From: an uncultured Alphaproteobacteria bacterium
GTDB taxonomy: Bacteria; Pseudomonadota; Alphaproteobacteria; RF32; CAG-239
Assembly (NCBI GenBank): GCA_910577205.1
Contig: CAJTMA010000002.1
Span: forward strand, 1-64,000
Direction: 5' to 3'
Length of the DNA stretch: 64,000 nt
The position numbers and the translations under genes are program-made. How positions within the stretch are numbered: position 1 is the first letter of the stretch; every line of letters starts with the position of its first letter. The notes beneath the pieces were generated by a model. That model was given only the letters and a program-made list of their open reading frames with translations. It did not search any database and had not been told where the DNA came from. This document shows positions 32,708 to 40,825 of this stretch, one piece after another.

Positions 32708-32729
32708 ACCAGTCTCACAAAAAAAATTG

Positions 32730-32757
32730 TTTACAAAGAACGCATAATTTATTAAAT
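32730..32757 (+). promoter_or_regulatory. Promoter of fabI
   Basis: TTTACA (32730-32735), a 16-base spacer, TTAAAT (32752-32757). Predicted start near 32764, about 45 bases before the fabI ATG. Confidence 0.5.
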
Positions 32758-32808
32758 AGCTTTATTAGTTTCTACATTAATTTTTTTAATTAAGCAAAGG
32801 AAAATATT

Positions 32809-33639
32809 ATGACTACAGCTGCGCCGCTTATGGCTGGTAAAAAAGGTTTGATTATGGGGCTTGCCAATGACAAGTCTATTGCTTGGGGTATTGCTCAGGC
32901 TTTGGATGCGCAAGGCGCTCAGATTGCTTTTTCTTATCAGAATGAAGCTTTGGAAAAAAGAGTTAAACCTTTATCGGAAACCCTGAGCTTTGAACCGACT
33001 TTGATTCAATGCGATGTGACCGACTCCGCCAGTGTGGAAGCTTGCTTCAAAGAGTTAGGCGAAAAATGGGGTAAAATTGACTTTGTGGTTCATGCGATTG
33101 CGTTTTCTGACAAAAATGAACTCAAAGGCCGTACGATTGATACGACTTTGCCGAACTTCCTGAATACAATGCATATTTCCTGCTACTCTTTGTTGGAAAC
33201 CTGCCGTTGCGCTTCCCCATATATGAGCGAAAACGGTTCTATCGTTACCCTGACTTATCTGGGCGGCGAAAGAACTCTGCCGAACTATAATATTATGGGT
33301 GTTGCCAAAGCCGCTTTGGAAGCCGCTGTCCGTTACGCTGCAGTTGATATGGGCGAACAGGGCGTTCGCGTTAATGCTGTTTCTGCCGGCCCGATTAAGA
33401 CTCTGGCTGCTTCCGGTATTGGCGATTTCCGTAAAATCCTGCGTTGGAATGAGTTGAATGCTCCGTTGCAGCGCAATGTTACCCAAGAAGAAGTTGGTCG
33501 CGCCGCTTTGGCTCTGCTTTCTCCTTTGGGTGAAGCTATTACCGGCGAAGTTTTACACGTTGATGCCGGTTACCATATGGTAGGTATGGTTTCTTTGAAA
33601 AATGCTCATGAATCCGGTCAGGTTCTGTCTGAATTCTAG
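32809..33639 (+). CDS. fabI: Enoyl-[acyl-carrier-protein] reductase FabI
   Basis: 276 residues, the NADH-dependent last step of fatty-acid elongation. SDR-type cofactor loop GLANDKSIAWGIA, the active-site Y-x6-K in YNIMGVAKAAL, SAGPIKTLAASGI and the C-terminal GEVLHVDAGYHMVGM are typical of FabI, the triclosan target. ATG 32809 follows AAAGGAA. Monocistronic, with a strong terminator. Confidence 0.96.
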   Translation: MTTAAPLMAGKKGLIMGLANDKSIAWGIAQALDAQGAQIAFSYQNEALEKRVKPLSETLSFEPTLIQCDVTDSASVEACFKELGEKWGKIDFVVHAIAFSDKNELKGRTIDTTLPNFLNTMHISCYSLLETCRCASPYMSENGSIVTLTYLGGERTLPNYNIMGVAKAALEAAVRYAAVDMGEQGVRVNAVSAGPIKTLAASGIGDFRKILRWNELNAPLQRNVTQEEVGRAALALLSPLGEAITGEVLHVDAGYHMVGMVSLKNAHESGQVLSEF

Positions 33640-33655
33640 TGTTTTAGATTAGTTG

Positions 33656-33690
33656 AAAAACCGGAGCAGGTATGCTCCGGTTTTTTATTT
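33656..33690 (+). terminator. Terminator of fabI
   Basis: AAAAACCGGAGCA pairs with TGCTCCGGTTTTTT around GGTA, followed by ATTT. It can also act for the convergent HTH B gene. Confidence 0.88.
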
Positions 33691-33720
33691 ATACGTTTTC
33701 TCTTTTCAGGAATGAAAACT

Positions 33721-33975
33721 TTATCTGGCTTCCAAGACTACGCTGACATTAAGCTGATAATAGTCCAGCAGATAACCGATATCCATATTGGTTATGGCGG
33801 CGCGACCGCTTTCTATTTTCTCTAGGCTTTTAAAGTTGACTTTGGTTTCGCGGCAGACTTGCTCCCGGCTGATGTTGCGCTGTGAGCGTATCATCAACAG
33901 CCAAATACCGAGCGTCCGCCCGATGGTGGTTTGCAAATCTTTGGGTGTGATTTGCAGTGTTACTTTTTCTAACAT
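33721..33975 (-). CDS. XRE-type helix-turn-helix protein (HTH B)
   Basis: 84 residues. The HTH core is NISREQVCRETKVNFKSLEK followed by IESGRAAITNMDIGYLL, and the C-terminus ends in the strand LNVSVVLEAR, the same architecture as HTH A at 24495. ATG 33975 follows AAGGAG. No toxin partner adjoins it. Structured RNA B lies directly upstream on the same strand, its terminator ending about 58 bases before the start codon, so the RNA could be a leader that controls this gene or a separate transcript. Confidence 0.88.
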   Translation of the reverse strand: MLEKVTLQITPKDLQTTIGRTLGIWLLMIRSQRNISREQVCRETKVNFKSLEKIESGRAAITNMDIGYLLDYYQLNVSVVLEAR

Positions 33976-34033
33976 TCAAAGCTCCTTTAGATTTTTATTA
34001 TTTCCCTCTCTTTAGAATTAAAGAGAGGTTTTA

Positions 34034-34198
34034 AAACAAAAACCGCCTTATGAATAAGGCGGAGGAGCTGAAAAACTGTAGTAAGACAGTCACACTTATT
34101 CGACCGAAGGCTTATATCGTGCACTCCCCCGAAGCGGAGGATATTTTACTTACTAAGATGTTTTTCAGACACCACAACCGGTCTCCCGATTGCGAGAG
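34034..34198 (-). ncRNA. Structured RNA B (candidate new family)
   Basis: Read on the minus strand. A promoter at 34201-34228 leads into a 5' hairpin CTCTCG/CGGGAG (34198-34183), P2 GGTGT/ACATC (34173-34157), P3 CTCC/GGAG (34139-34124), P4 TGCAC/GTGTG (34123-34091) around a 23-nt loop, P5 ACTGT/ACAGT (34090-34075), then the terminator CCGCCTTA/TAAGGCGG with TTTTTGTTTT. The P2 loop CTGAAAA pairs perfectly with TTTTCAG at 34074-34068. P2, P4, the pseudoknot and the terminator use different bases from RNA A but pair equally well. An ORF on the opposite strand (34050-34250) is considered spurious. Confidence 0.75.
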
Positions 34199-34200
34199 TT

Positions 34201-34228
34201 ATATTAGGCGATTATTTTTATTTTGCAA
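34201..34228 (-). promoter_or_regulatory. Promoter of structured RNA B
   Basis: On the minus strand TTGCAA (34228-34223), a 16-base spacer and TAATAT (34206-34201). The predicted start near 34195 coincides with the 5' hairpin of the RNA. Confidence 0.6.
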
Positions 34229-34260
34229 TCAAAATATTGTGATTGTTTAGTTGGGAGGAA

Positions 34261-34510
34261 AGTCAGCCGATGGGGGATATTGGGAGAGTGTCAAGGGGCA
34301 GAGGCGGAGAAAAATGGCGCGGGGAGAGGGTGAGAAGAGAACAACTGAGCAAAGAGAGGGAAGAGCAAAAACAATAGGGTGGAGGTTGAAAGGATGTGTC
34401 GCGGGAGCAAGCGATGGGTTGAGCGTCTGAGCGTGGTTGGGTGGAACGGAGAGATGGGATGGAGAGAGGCGGGATGTTTTGATGGAGGAAAGTGGCGCGA
34501 AAACTGGAGG
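34261..34510. other. Purine-rich non-coding tract
   Basis: The plus strand is strongly G/A-rich (for example GAGGGAAGAGCAAAAACAAT and AGAGATGGGATGGAGAGAGG), with no credible gene on either strand. The minus-strand ORF across it is serine/leucine/histidine-rich, as expected from polypyrimidine sequence. It leads into the tandem repeats. Confidence 0.5.
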
Positions 34511-35165
34511 GTAGAACAGTGAGTAGCTATGAAGAAAGAGCGAGATGTGGCGGTGTGGAGGAGAAATGAGGAGAGGTGGAGAAGAGAAAGGTATGGTGCG
34601 TCATGCTGAGGAACATTGTGACGAAGCATCCATGTTTGGGCTGCCGCATTCTTGACATCGTGCTGGTTTGAATATGGATCCTTCACCGCGTTGCGGCTCA
34701 GGATGACAGATAAAAAACTACGGTTCAGGGTGACGGATAAAGAATTGTGGCTCAAGATGATAACTTCAGATGTCATACGGAAGAAAAAATGACGAGAAAG
34801 CTAAATGATAGAGCAGTGAGTGGCTATGGAGAAAGAGCGAGATGTGGCGGTGTGGAGGAGAAATGAGGAGAGGTGGAGAAGAGAAAAGTATGGTGCGTCA
34901 TGCTGAGGAACATTGTGACGAAGCATCCATGTTTGGGCTGCCGCATTCTTGACATCGTGCCGGTTTGAATATGGATCCTTCACCGCGTTGCGGCTCAGGA
35001 TGACAGATAAAAAACTACGGTTCAGGGTGACGGATAAAAAATTGCGGTTCAAGATGATAACTTCAGATGTCATACGGAAGAAAAAATGACGAGAAAGCTA
35101 AATGATAGAGCAGCGAGTGGCTATGAAGAAAGAGCGAGATGTGGCTGGAGGAGGAGAAATGAAGA
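34511..35165. repeat. About 297-bp tandem repeat, two full and one partial copy
   Basis: Units start at 34511 (TAGAACAGTGAGTAGCTATG), 34809 and 35106, each followed by AAGAAAGAGCGAGATGTGGC. Periods are 298 and 297 bases. Each full unit contains a purine-rich half and a long inverted repeat: CGTCATGCTGAGG and GAAGCATCCAT against ATGGATCCTTCACC and CTCAGGATGACAG. The copies are nearly identical, implying recent duplication. The third copy is truncated after about 60 bases. Confidence 0.85.
34610..34712. repeat. Dispersed-type hairpin within the tandem unit
   Basis: GTCATGCTGAGG with GAAGCATCCAT pairs imperfectly with ATGGATCCTTC and CTCAGGATGAC to give a roughly 100-base hairpin. The same unit recurs at about 34908-35010. 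It resembles the small palindromic repeats common in alphaproteobacterial and rickettsial genomes. Confidence 0.6.
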
Positions 35166-35284
35166 GATAGCCAGTCATCAGATGCATAAGAAAAATTGTT
35201 TTACTGTGGAAAATGCAGGAATAGCTTGTTTGTGGCAATGATGTGCTTATACTTAAAAAAGCTTATATTTTGAATGGGGAAGTT

Positions 35285-37099
35285 ATGTTGCAATTTAGAA
35301 GTCCGTTTCCGGAAATGAAGATGAAAAAGCGCAAGGCTTTGGCTGTGGATATTCTTTTAAAATCAGTAACTTATTCGTTTGCGTTGTTCGGTTTGTTGTT
35401 TATTTTGCTGTTATTGATTGTTATCAATATGCTGAAATCCCCATCGGTTATGGTTCAGCCTGTTCCAAATCGAGCGGTGATTACATTAGATTTAAACCGT
35501 TCTTATCCGGAAATACGGAGTGATGATTTAATTGCTGAGTTTAGTGATGAGCCGAGCATCTCTTTTTATGATTTGATAAAAGCTGTTAATGTGGCGGCTT
35601 TAGATGACCGGGTTATGGCGATTGTTGCCCAAGTGAATAATTCTCATTTCGGGTTGGCGCAAATTCAAGGTTTACGGCAGGCTATTAAAGATTTTCGTGC
35701 GGCAGGCAAGAAAGCCTATTTGTATTCTACCGGGATGGGAAGTTTTGGCGGCGGAACGGATGAGTATTATCTGGCGACGGCTTTTGACGAGATTTGGATG
35801 CAGCCCAATACCGAAATCGGAATCACCGGGCTTAATATAGAAGTGCCGTTTCTTAAAGGTTTGTTGGATAAAATTGGTGTTACTGCGGAATTTTATGCGC
35901 GGCATGAATATAAAAATGCGGCGGCTTCGCTGCTTTATTCCGGCTTTACCGTTCCTTATAAAAAAGAAACCGAGCAAATGGGGCGCAGTTTGTTTGAACA
36001 AATTGTGGATGACATTAGTTCAGATCGGGGAATTGACAAGAAGCGGCTGTGTAAGCTGATTGACAAAGCTCCCGTTTTTGCTGAAGACGGATTAAACGAA
36101 AAGCTTATTGATAAAATAGCCTATCGCCCGGAGCTGATTGAACAAGCCTTGGATGAGGCTCGCGGTCAAATGATTGATATGTATGATTATGCCAGTAGTA
36201 TTGCTGAAGGCGGAAAACGTTTGCCTTTGGTGGCTTTTGTGACCCTGGACGGGACAATCGATTCAGGAAAAAGCCAAAGTAATCCGCTGCGCGGCGATAA
36301 TGTGACCGGAGCGGAAACTTTTATTCAGCAACTGGATGAAATTGCCATGAACAAAGATGTCAGAGCTGTGGTGTTGCGAATTAACAGTCCCGGCGGCAGT
36401 TACAGTGCATCAAATGAAATCTGGAATGCTTTGGTGCAGCTTAGAAATAAAAGCGATTTGCCAATAGTCGTTTCAATGGGGGATTATGCCGCTTCCGGCG
36501 GATATTTCGTTGCGCTGGCGGGAGATATGCTGTTGGCTGAACCGTCAACGATTACCGGTTCTATCGGCGTTTTGGGCGGAAAAGTGGTGTTTTCCGGTTT
36601 GTGGGATAAGCTTAAGGTCAATTGGGGTGAAATGAAATTTGGTGCTAATTCCGGAATATTATCGGTTAACCATAAATTCAGCGCCGCAGAAAGAGCCGTG
36701 TTTAACAAATCGTTGGACAATGTATATCATGATTTTACGACCAAGGTTGCCGAAGCCAGAAATATTGCGCCTGATAAAATGGATAAGCTGGCGCGCGGGC
36801 GGATTTGGACCGGGAAACAGGCTGTGGAAAACGGTTTGGTTGATGAACTCGGCGGAATCAGCCAAGCTGTGGCTTGGGCTAAGAAGCTTAGCGGGCTTCC
36901 CCCTCAAAGCCGTTTTGGCATCATTTATTACCCAAAAGCCAAGACCTTTCAGGAGAAAATTGCCGAACTTGTTGGCGGCGGGGCAAAAATTTCGGTTAAT
37001 AAAGCTGTTAAACAAATGGGACTTGATATTGAATCGGTTAATATGCTACAAAGATTACAATATGAAACGGTTTTACCGCTGTTTAAGTTGAATATGTAA
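35285..37099 (+). CDS. sppA: Signal peptide peptidase SppA, 67-kDa type
   Basis: 604 residues with one N-terminal membrane helix (about 25-50), the rest periplasmic. Two tandem S49 domains form the family's half-active repeats. The Lys general base is in RHEYKNAAASLLYSG (first domain) and the Ser nucleophile is in GDYAASGGYFVAL (second domain). It degrades cleaved signal peptides. ATG 35285 follows GGGGAAG; an in-frame GTG at 35243 lies too far upstream. First gene before gatC, 10 bases away. Confidence 0.94.
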   Translation: MLQFRSPFPEMKMKKRKALAVDILLKSVTYSFALFGLLFILLLLIVINMLKSPSVMVQPVPNRAVITLDLNRSYPEIRSDDLIAEFSDEPSISFYDLIKAVNVAALDDRVMAIVAQVNNSHFGLAQIQGLRQAIKDFRAAGKKAYLYSTGMGSFGGGTDEYYLATAFDEIWMQPNTEIGITGLNIEVPFLKGLLDKIGVTAEFYARHEYKNAAASLLYSGFTVPYKKETEQMGRSLFEQIVDDISSDRGIDKKRLCKLIDKAPVFAEDGLNEKLIDKIAYRPELIEQALDEARGQMIDMYDYASSIAEGGKRLPLVAFVTLDGTIDSGKSQSNPLRGDNVTGAETFIQQLDEIAMNKDVRAVVLRINSPGGSYSASNEIWNALVQLRNKSDLPIVVSMGDYAASGGYFVALAGDMLLAEPSTITGSIGVLGGKVVFSGLWDKLKVNWGEMKFGANSGILSVNHKFSAAERAVFNKSLDNVYHDFTTKVAEARNIAPDKMDKLARGRIWTGKQAVENGLVDELGGISQAVAWAKKLSGLPPQSRFGIIYYPKAKTFQEKIAELVGGGAKISVNKAVKQMGLDIESVNMLQRLQYETVLPLFKLNM

Positions 37100-37109
37100 G
37101 GAAAAGAAA

Positions 37110-37397
37110 ATGGCTATAGACAAAGAAACAGTTAAAAAAGTGGCATTCTTGTCACGTTTGAAAATTGAAGACGAAAAGGTTGAGGCAACTGAAAAAGAAT
37201 TTAATAAGATTCTGTCTTGGATTGAGCAGCTGAATGAAGTTGATACCGATAATGTCGAACCTTTGGTATCAGTTAATGACAGCCATATTTCCTGCCGTGA
37301 AGACAAGGTAACCGAAGGCAATCAATCTGCGGCGGTGCTGGCAAATGCGCCGCAGGCTGAGTATGGATATTTTGTGGTTCCGAAAGTGGTTGAATAA
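37110..37397 (+). CDS. gatC: Asp-tRNA(Asn)/Glu-tRNA(Gln) amidotransferase subunit C
   Basis: 95 residues. KETVKKVAFLSRLKI, the helical KEFNKILSWIEQLNEVDT and VEPLVSVND are conserved in GatC, which stabilises the GatA-GatB interface. The C-terminus AEYGYFVVPKVVE is typical. It starts after AAGGAAAAG. Unusually it is separated from gatA by a small membrane-protein gene. Confidence 0.95.
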   Translation: MAIDKETVKKVAFLSRLKIEDEKVEATEKEFNKILSWIEQLNEVDTDNVEPLVSVNDSHISCREDKVTEGNQSAAVLANAPQAEYGYFVVPKVVE

Positions 37398-37401
37398 AAC
37401 A

Positions 37402-37767
37402 ATGAGCACCAAAGTAAAAGCAGCCATTCTTGGTATTATTGCCGTATTGTTGGGCTGGGGCGCTTGGAAAGTGTGGACGATTTATCAAACAATCAAAAGC
37501 ATTCAGGAAAAAGTGCCGGGCGTGACAATGGGAACTGACGGTCTTAATTTGGTTAAAGAAGACGGACAGGGCAATAAGTTTAATATTCGGTTAGGCGTTG
37601 ACGGGTTGTCTATTTCGGGAAGTAAAGACGGCCAGCCAGTCGAAATCAAAATAGACAGCAACGGCATGAAAGCCGGGCATGGCGATAAACAGATTCAAAT
37701 TCCGTTAGAGGAATTAAAAAAGCAGTTGAAACTGATGAACGGCGTTAGAGAAGAAAGTGAAGAATAA
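37402..37767 (+). CDS. Small single-pass membrane protein between gatC and gatA
   Basis: 121 residues, not recognised. One N-terminal membrane helix (about 6-28, AAILGIIAVLLGWGAWKVWT) is followed by a predicted extracytoplasmic domain of repeated beta-rich stretches (GVTMGTDGLNLVKEDGQGNK, GVDGLSISGSKDGQPVEI, IDSNGMKAGHGDKQIQIP), suggesting a short beta-solenoid-like fold, and an acidic end. It lies 4 bases after gatC and overlaps gatA (TAATGA), so it is translationally coupled to the amidotransferase genes. Function unknown. Confidence 0.7.
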   Translation: MSTKVKAAILGIIAVLLGWGAWKVWTIYQTIKSIQEKVPGVTMGTDGLNLVKEDGQGNKFNIRLGVDGLSISGSKDGQPVEIKIDSNGMKAGHGDKQIQIPLEELKKQLKLMNGVREESEE

Positions 37768-39221
37768 TGAGTGATTTAACAAAATTAACAATAGCAGAAA
37801 CCCTTGATGGTTTGAAAAAACGTGATTTTTCTGCAACAGAAGTCGCTTCCGCCTATATTAAGGCGATGGAAGACAACCGCCAATATAATGCTTATGTGTT
37901 GGAAACGCCGGAAATCGCTTTGGAGCAGGCAAAAATTTCAGACGGAAAATATGCTAATGGCACAAACGGGGCTTTGGAAGGTATTCCGCTGGGTATTAAA
38001 GATTTGTTCTGTACCAAAGGTATTCGCACCACCGCTTGTTCGCATATTCTTGACGGATTTGTCCCGCAGTATGAATCAACTGTCACCGGCAAGCTTCTGG
38101 CCGCTGGGGCTTCGGTTTTAGGCAAGCTGAATATGGATGAATTTGCCATGGGCGGCAGTAACGAAACCAGTTATTACGGTCCGGCAGTTAATCCGTGGAG
38201 CAAAGATGAAAAATTGGTTGCCGGCGGCTCTTCCGGCGGTTCGGCCGCTGCTGTGGCGGCTAATATTTGTGCCGGAGCAACCGGGACGGATACAGGCGGT
38301 TCTATCCGCCAGCCATCGGCTTTTTGCGGCGTGACAGGAATTAAACCGACTTATGGCCGTTGTTCCCGTTACGGAATCATTGCGTTTGCTTCGTCTTTAG
38401 ACCAAGCCGGGCCGATTGTCAAAGATGTTCGCGACGCGGCAATCATGTTGACGGCTATGTCTGGTTATGATGCAAAAGACAGCACTTCTGCCAATGTGGC
38501 TGTGCCGGATTTTGAAAGCTTTTTGAATCAAGATATTCGCGGCATGAAAATCGGTATTCCGGCAGAATATCGTCCGGATGGCTTAAACGCGGAGATTGCC
38601 GCTTATTGGGATAAAGGGATTGAAATGCTGAAATCCCGCGGGGCGGAAATTGTCAATATCTCCTTGCCGCATACCAAATATGCGCTGGCGGCATATTATA
38701 TCATAGCTCCGGCGGAGGCTTCCTCCAATTTGGCGCGTTATGACGGCATTCGTTACGGGTTGCGCGTTCCCGGACAGCATCTGGATGATTTGTATATCAA
38801 TACCCGTACCGAAGGTTTTGGCGCGGAAGTCAAACGCCGAATTATGATTGGGACTTATGTTTTGTCGGCCGGGTATTATGACGCTTATTATCTTAAAGCG
38901 CAGAAAATCCGCCAGCTTGTGCGGCAAGACTTTATCAAGGCTTTTGAAAAATGTGACGCTATTCTGACACCGACAGCGCCGACAGCTGCTTTCCCGATTG
39001 GTGACAAATCAATGCAGGATAATCCGATTAATATGTATTTGAATGACGTATTCACGGTTTCGGTCAATTTGGCCGGGCTGCCGGGGTTAAGCCTGCCAAT
39101 CGGCCTTTCGGCAAATGGTTTGCCTATGGGATTACAGGTTATCGGCAAGGCTTTTGATGAAGCGACAGTCTTTAAAATTGCTTCCGCTTTGGAAGCTGAC
39201 GCCAAGTTTGTAAGGAAGTAA
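37767..39221 (+). CDS. gatA: Asp-tRNA(Asn)/Glu-tRNA(Gln) amidotransferase subunit A
   Basis: 484 residues, amidase-signature enzyme releasing ammonia from glutamine. The Ser-cisSer-Lys triad is seen as the Lys in GIPLGIKDLF and the serines in GGSSGGSAAAVAAN and GTDTGGSIRQPSAFCG. The gatCAB set implies that Gln-tRNA and/or Asn-tRNA is made indirectly, as usual in alphaproteobacteria. gatB starts 4 bases downstream. Confidence 0.97.
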   Translation: MSDLTKLTIAETLDGLKKRDFSATEVASAYIKAMEDNRQYNAYVLETPEIALEQAKISDGKYANGTNGALEGIPLGIKDLFCTKGIRTTACSHILDGFVPQYESTVTGKLLAAGASVLGKLNMDEFAMGGSNETSYYGPAVNPWSKDEKLVAGGSSGGSAAAVAANICAGATGTDTGGSIRQPSAFCGVTGIKPTYGRCSRYGIIAFASSLDQAGPIVKDVRDAAIMLTAMSGYDAKDSTSANVAVPDFESFLNQDIRGMKIGIPAEYRPDGLNAEIAAYWDKGIEMLKSRGAEIVNISLPHTKYALAAYYIIAPAEASSNLARYDGIRYGLRVPGQHLDDLYINTRTEGFGAEVKRRIMIGTYVLSAGYYDAYYLKAQKIRQLVRQDFIKAFEKCDAILTPTAPTAAFPIGDKSMQDNPINMYLNDVFTVSVNLAGLPGLSLPIGLSANGLPMGLQVIGKAFDEATVFKIASALEADAKFVRK

Positions 39222-39225
39222 TGCA

Positions 39226-40686
39226 ATGAGTGATTATGTTATTGAAACAGCCAAAGGCAAGTGGGAAGTTATCTGTGGTTTGGAAATCCATTGCCAGATT
39301 ATTTCTAAGTCAAAAATGTATAGCGGGGCTTCGACCGAATATGGCGCTGATCCCAATGAAAACGTGTCTTTTATTGACGCGGGTATGCCGGGAATGCTGC
39401 CGACACTGAATATGGAATGTGTTCATCAGGCTGTTAAAACCGGTTTGGGTCTGAATGCTGTTATTAACAAGTATTCGGCTTTCTCGCGCAAAAACTATTT
39501 TTATGCCGATTTGCCTCAGGGGTATCAGATTACCCAGTTCCAATATCCGATTGTCGGCGAAGGCAAAGTTTCTATTGATTTGGAAGACGGCAGCACCAAG
39601 GATATTGGCATTGAGCGGATGCATATTGAGCAAGATGCCGGCAAGTCTATTCATGATTTGGATCCGAAAAAAACCTTTATTGATTTGAACAGGGCTGGGG
39701 TTGGTTTGATGGAAATCGTCACTAAGCCTGATTTCCGTTCGCCGGAGGAAGCCGGAGCTTTTCTGAAAAAACTGCGCTCTATTCTGCGTTATCTCGGGAC
39801 TTGTGACGGCAATATGGATGAAGGTTCTATGCGCTGCGACGTTAACGTTTCCGTTCGTCCTTATGGTTCTGATGAACTGCGCTGCCGTTGCGAAATGAAA
39901 AATGTCAACTCTGTGAAGTTTGTTATGCAAGCTATTGAAAACGAAGCAAAAAGACATATTGACGTTTATGAAAACGGAGGGACAATCGAACAGGAAACCC
40001 GAAAATTTGACCCGTTGACGGGAAAAACAGGTTTGTTGCGCAAAAAGGAATATGCGCATGATTACCGCTATTTCCCTGAGCCGGATTTGCTGCCATTGGT
40101 GTTGACTGACGAATATATTGAACAAACCCGGCGCGATTTGGTGGAATTGCCTGATGCGAAAAAAGCCCGTTTTGTGAATGAGTTGGGCTTGACGAAGTAT
40201 GATGCGATGGTTATTTGTGAGAATAAGGAAACCGCAGAGTTTTTTGAAAAAGCAGCGGAAAGGCAGGATGCTAAAAAAGTGGCAAACTGGCTGATGGGCG
40301 ATTTCTTTGCCATGCTGAACCGCAAAGGTTTGTCAATCAATGAAAGCCCGATTTCAGCCAAGCAGCTCGGACAATTGGTCGGCCTTATCAGCGCTGATGT
40401 CATTTCCGGAAAAATAGCCAAGGATGTGTTTGAAATCATGGCCGAAACCGGGGATAATCCGGAGAAAATTGTTGAAGAAAAAGGTTTGAAGCAAGTAACC
40501 GATACCGGGGCTATTGAAGCTATTGTTGATGCGGTTATCGCTTCTAATCCGGATAATGTAGCAGCTTATAAAGGCGGCAAGCTCGGATTGATGGGTTGGT
40601 TTGTCGGGCAAGTTATGAAGCAGTCCGGCGGAAAGGCTAATCCGGGAGTGGTTAATGAGTTGCTTAAAACCAAATTATCAATGTAA
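39226..40686 (+). CDS. gatB: Asp-tRNA(Asn)/Glu-tRNA(Gln) amidotransferase subunit B
   Basis: 486 residues. The kinase/transamidation cradle has VICGLEIHCQI, MPGMLPTLN, FYADLPQGYQITQ, and EGSMRCDVNVSVRPYG followed by the C-rich RCRCEMKNVNS. A helical domain and the C-terminal YqeY-like tail (AYKGGKLGLMGWFVGQVMK) follow. Last gene of the operon. Its stop codon takes part in the outer arm of hairpin element 2. Confidence 0.97.
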   Translation: MSDYVIETAKGKWEVICGLEIHCQIISKSKMYSGASTEYGADPNENVSFIDAGMPGMLPTLNMECVHQAVKTGLGLNAVINKYSAFSRKNYFYADLPQGYQITQFQYPIVGEGKVSIDLEDGSTKDIGIERMHIEQDAGKSIHDLDPKKTFIDLNRAGVGLMEIVTKPDFRSPEEAGAFLKKLRSILRYLGTCDGNMDEGSMRCDVNVSVRPYGSDELRCRCEMKNVNSVKFVMQAIENEAKRHIDVYENGGTIEQETRKFDPLTGKTGLLRKKEYAHDYRYFPEPDLLPLVLTDEYIEQTRRDLVELPDAKKARFVNELGLTKYDAMVICENKETAEFFEKAAERQDAKKVANWLMGDFFAMLNRKGLSINESPISAKQLGQLVGLISADVISGKIAKDVFEIMAETGDNPEKIVEEKGLKQVTDTGAIEAIVDAVIASNPDNVAAYKGGKLGLMGWFVGQVMKQSGGKANPGVVNELLKTKLSM

Positions 40687-40804
40687 AGCTGTCTAATTGA
40701 TTATTAATACAGGATTTACGGAACGGTTAAATGCTCACGTACGTTTATGTACGCTCCGCTTTAACCGCCCTTAATCCTTATTACTAATCTAATTATCCAG
40801 CTTT
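40685..40804. repeat. Hairpin element 2 (120 bp, after gatB)
   Basis: Shares with element 1 (2449-2574) the tip CTCACGTACGTTTATGTACG plus CTCCG, and the boxes AATACAG and CTTATTA. The arms differ but still pair: outer TAAAGCTG/CAGCTTTA, middle GGATT/AATCC, inner CGGTTAAA/TTTAACCG. It fills most of the space between the gatB stop and the next gene. Confidence 0.75.
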
Positions 40805-40825
40805 ACTTAGTAAAAGGGGCGGAAG

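Noticed and set aside
34034..34198. 6S RNA, SRP RNA, tmRNA or RNase P RNA
   Set aside because: No long rod with central bubble, no GGAA-capped SRP helix, no tag frame and no RNase P core motifs; the pseudoknotted three-stem core fits none of them.
34050..34250. Plus-strand ORF of 66 codons opposite RNA B
   Set aside because: The region is explained by the conserved RNA structure on the minus strand; copy A has no matching frame and no ribosome binding site is present.
34291..34776. Minus-strand ORF of 161 codons, and its partner at 34801-35073
   Set aside because: Composition is dictated by the polypyrimidine strand and the palindromic repeat; the two ORFs share sequence only because of the tandem duplication.
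39310..40125. Minus-strand ORF of 271 codons antisense to gatB
   Set aside because: Shadow frame of a well-conserved gene.
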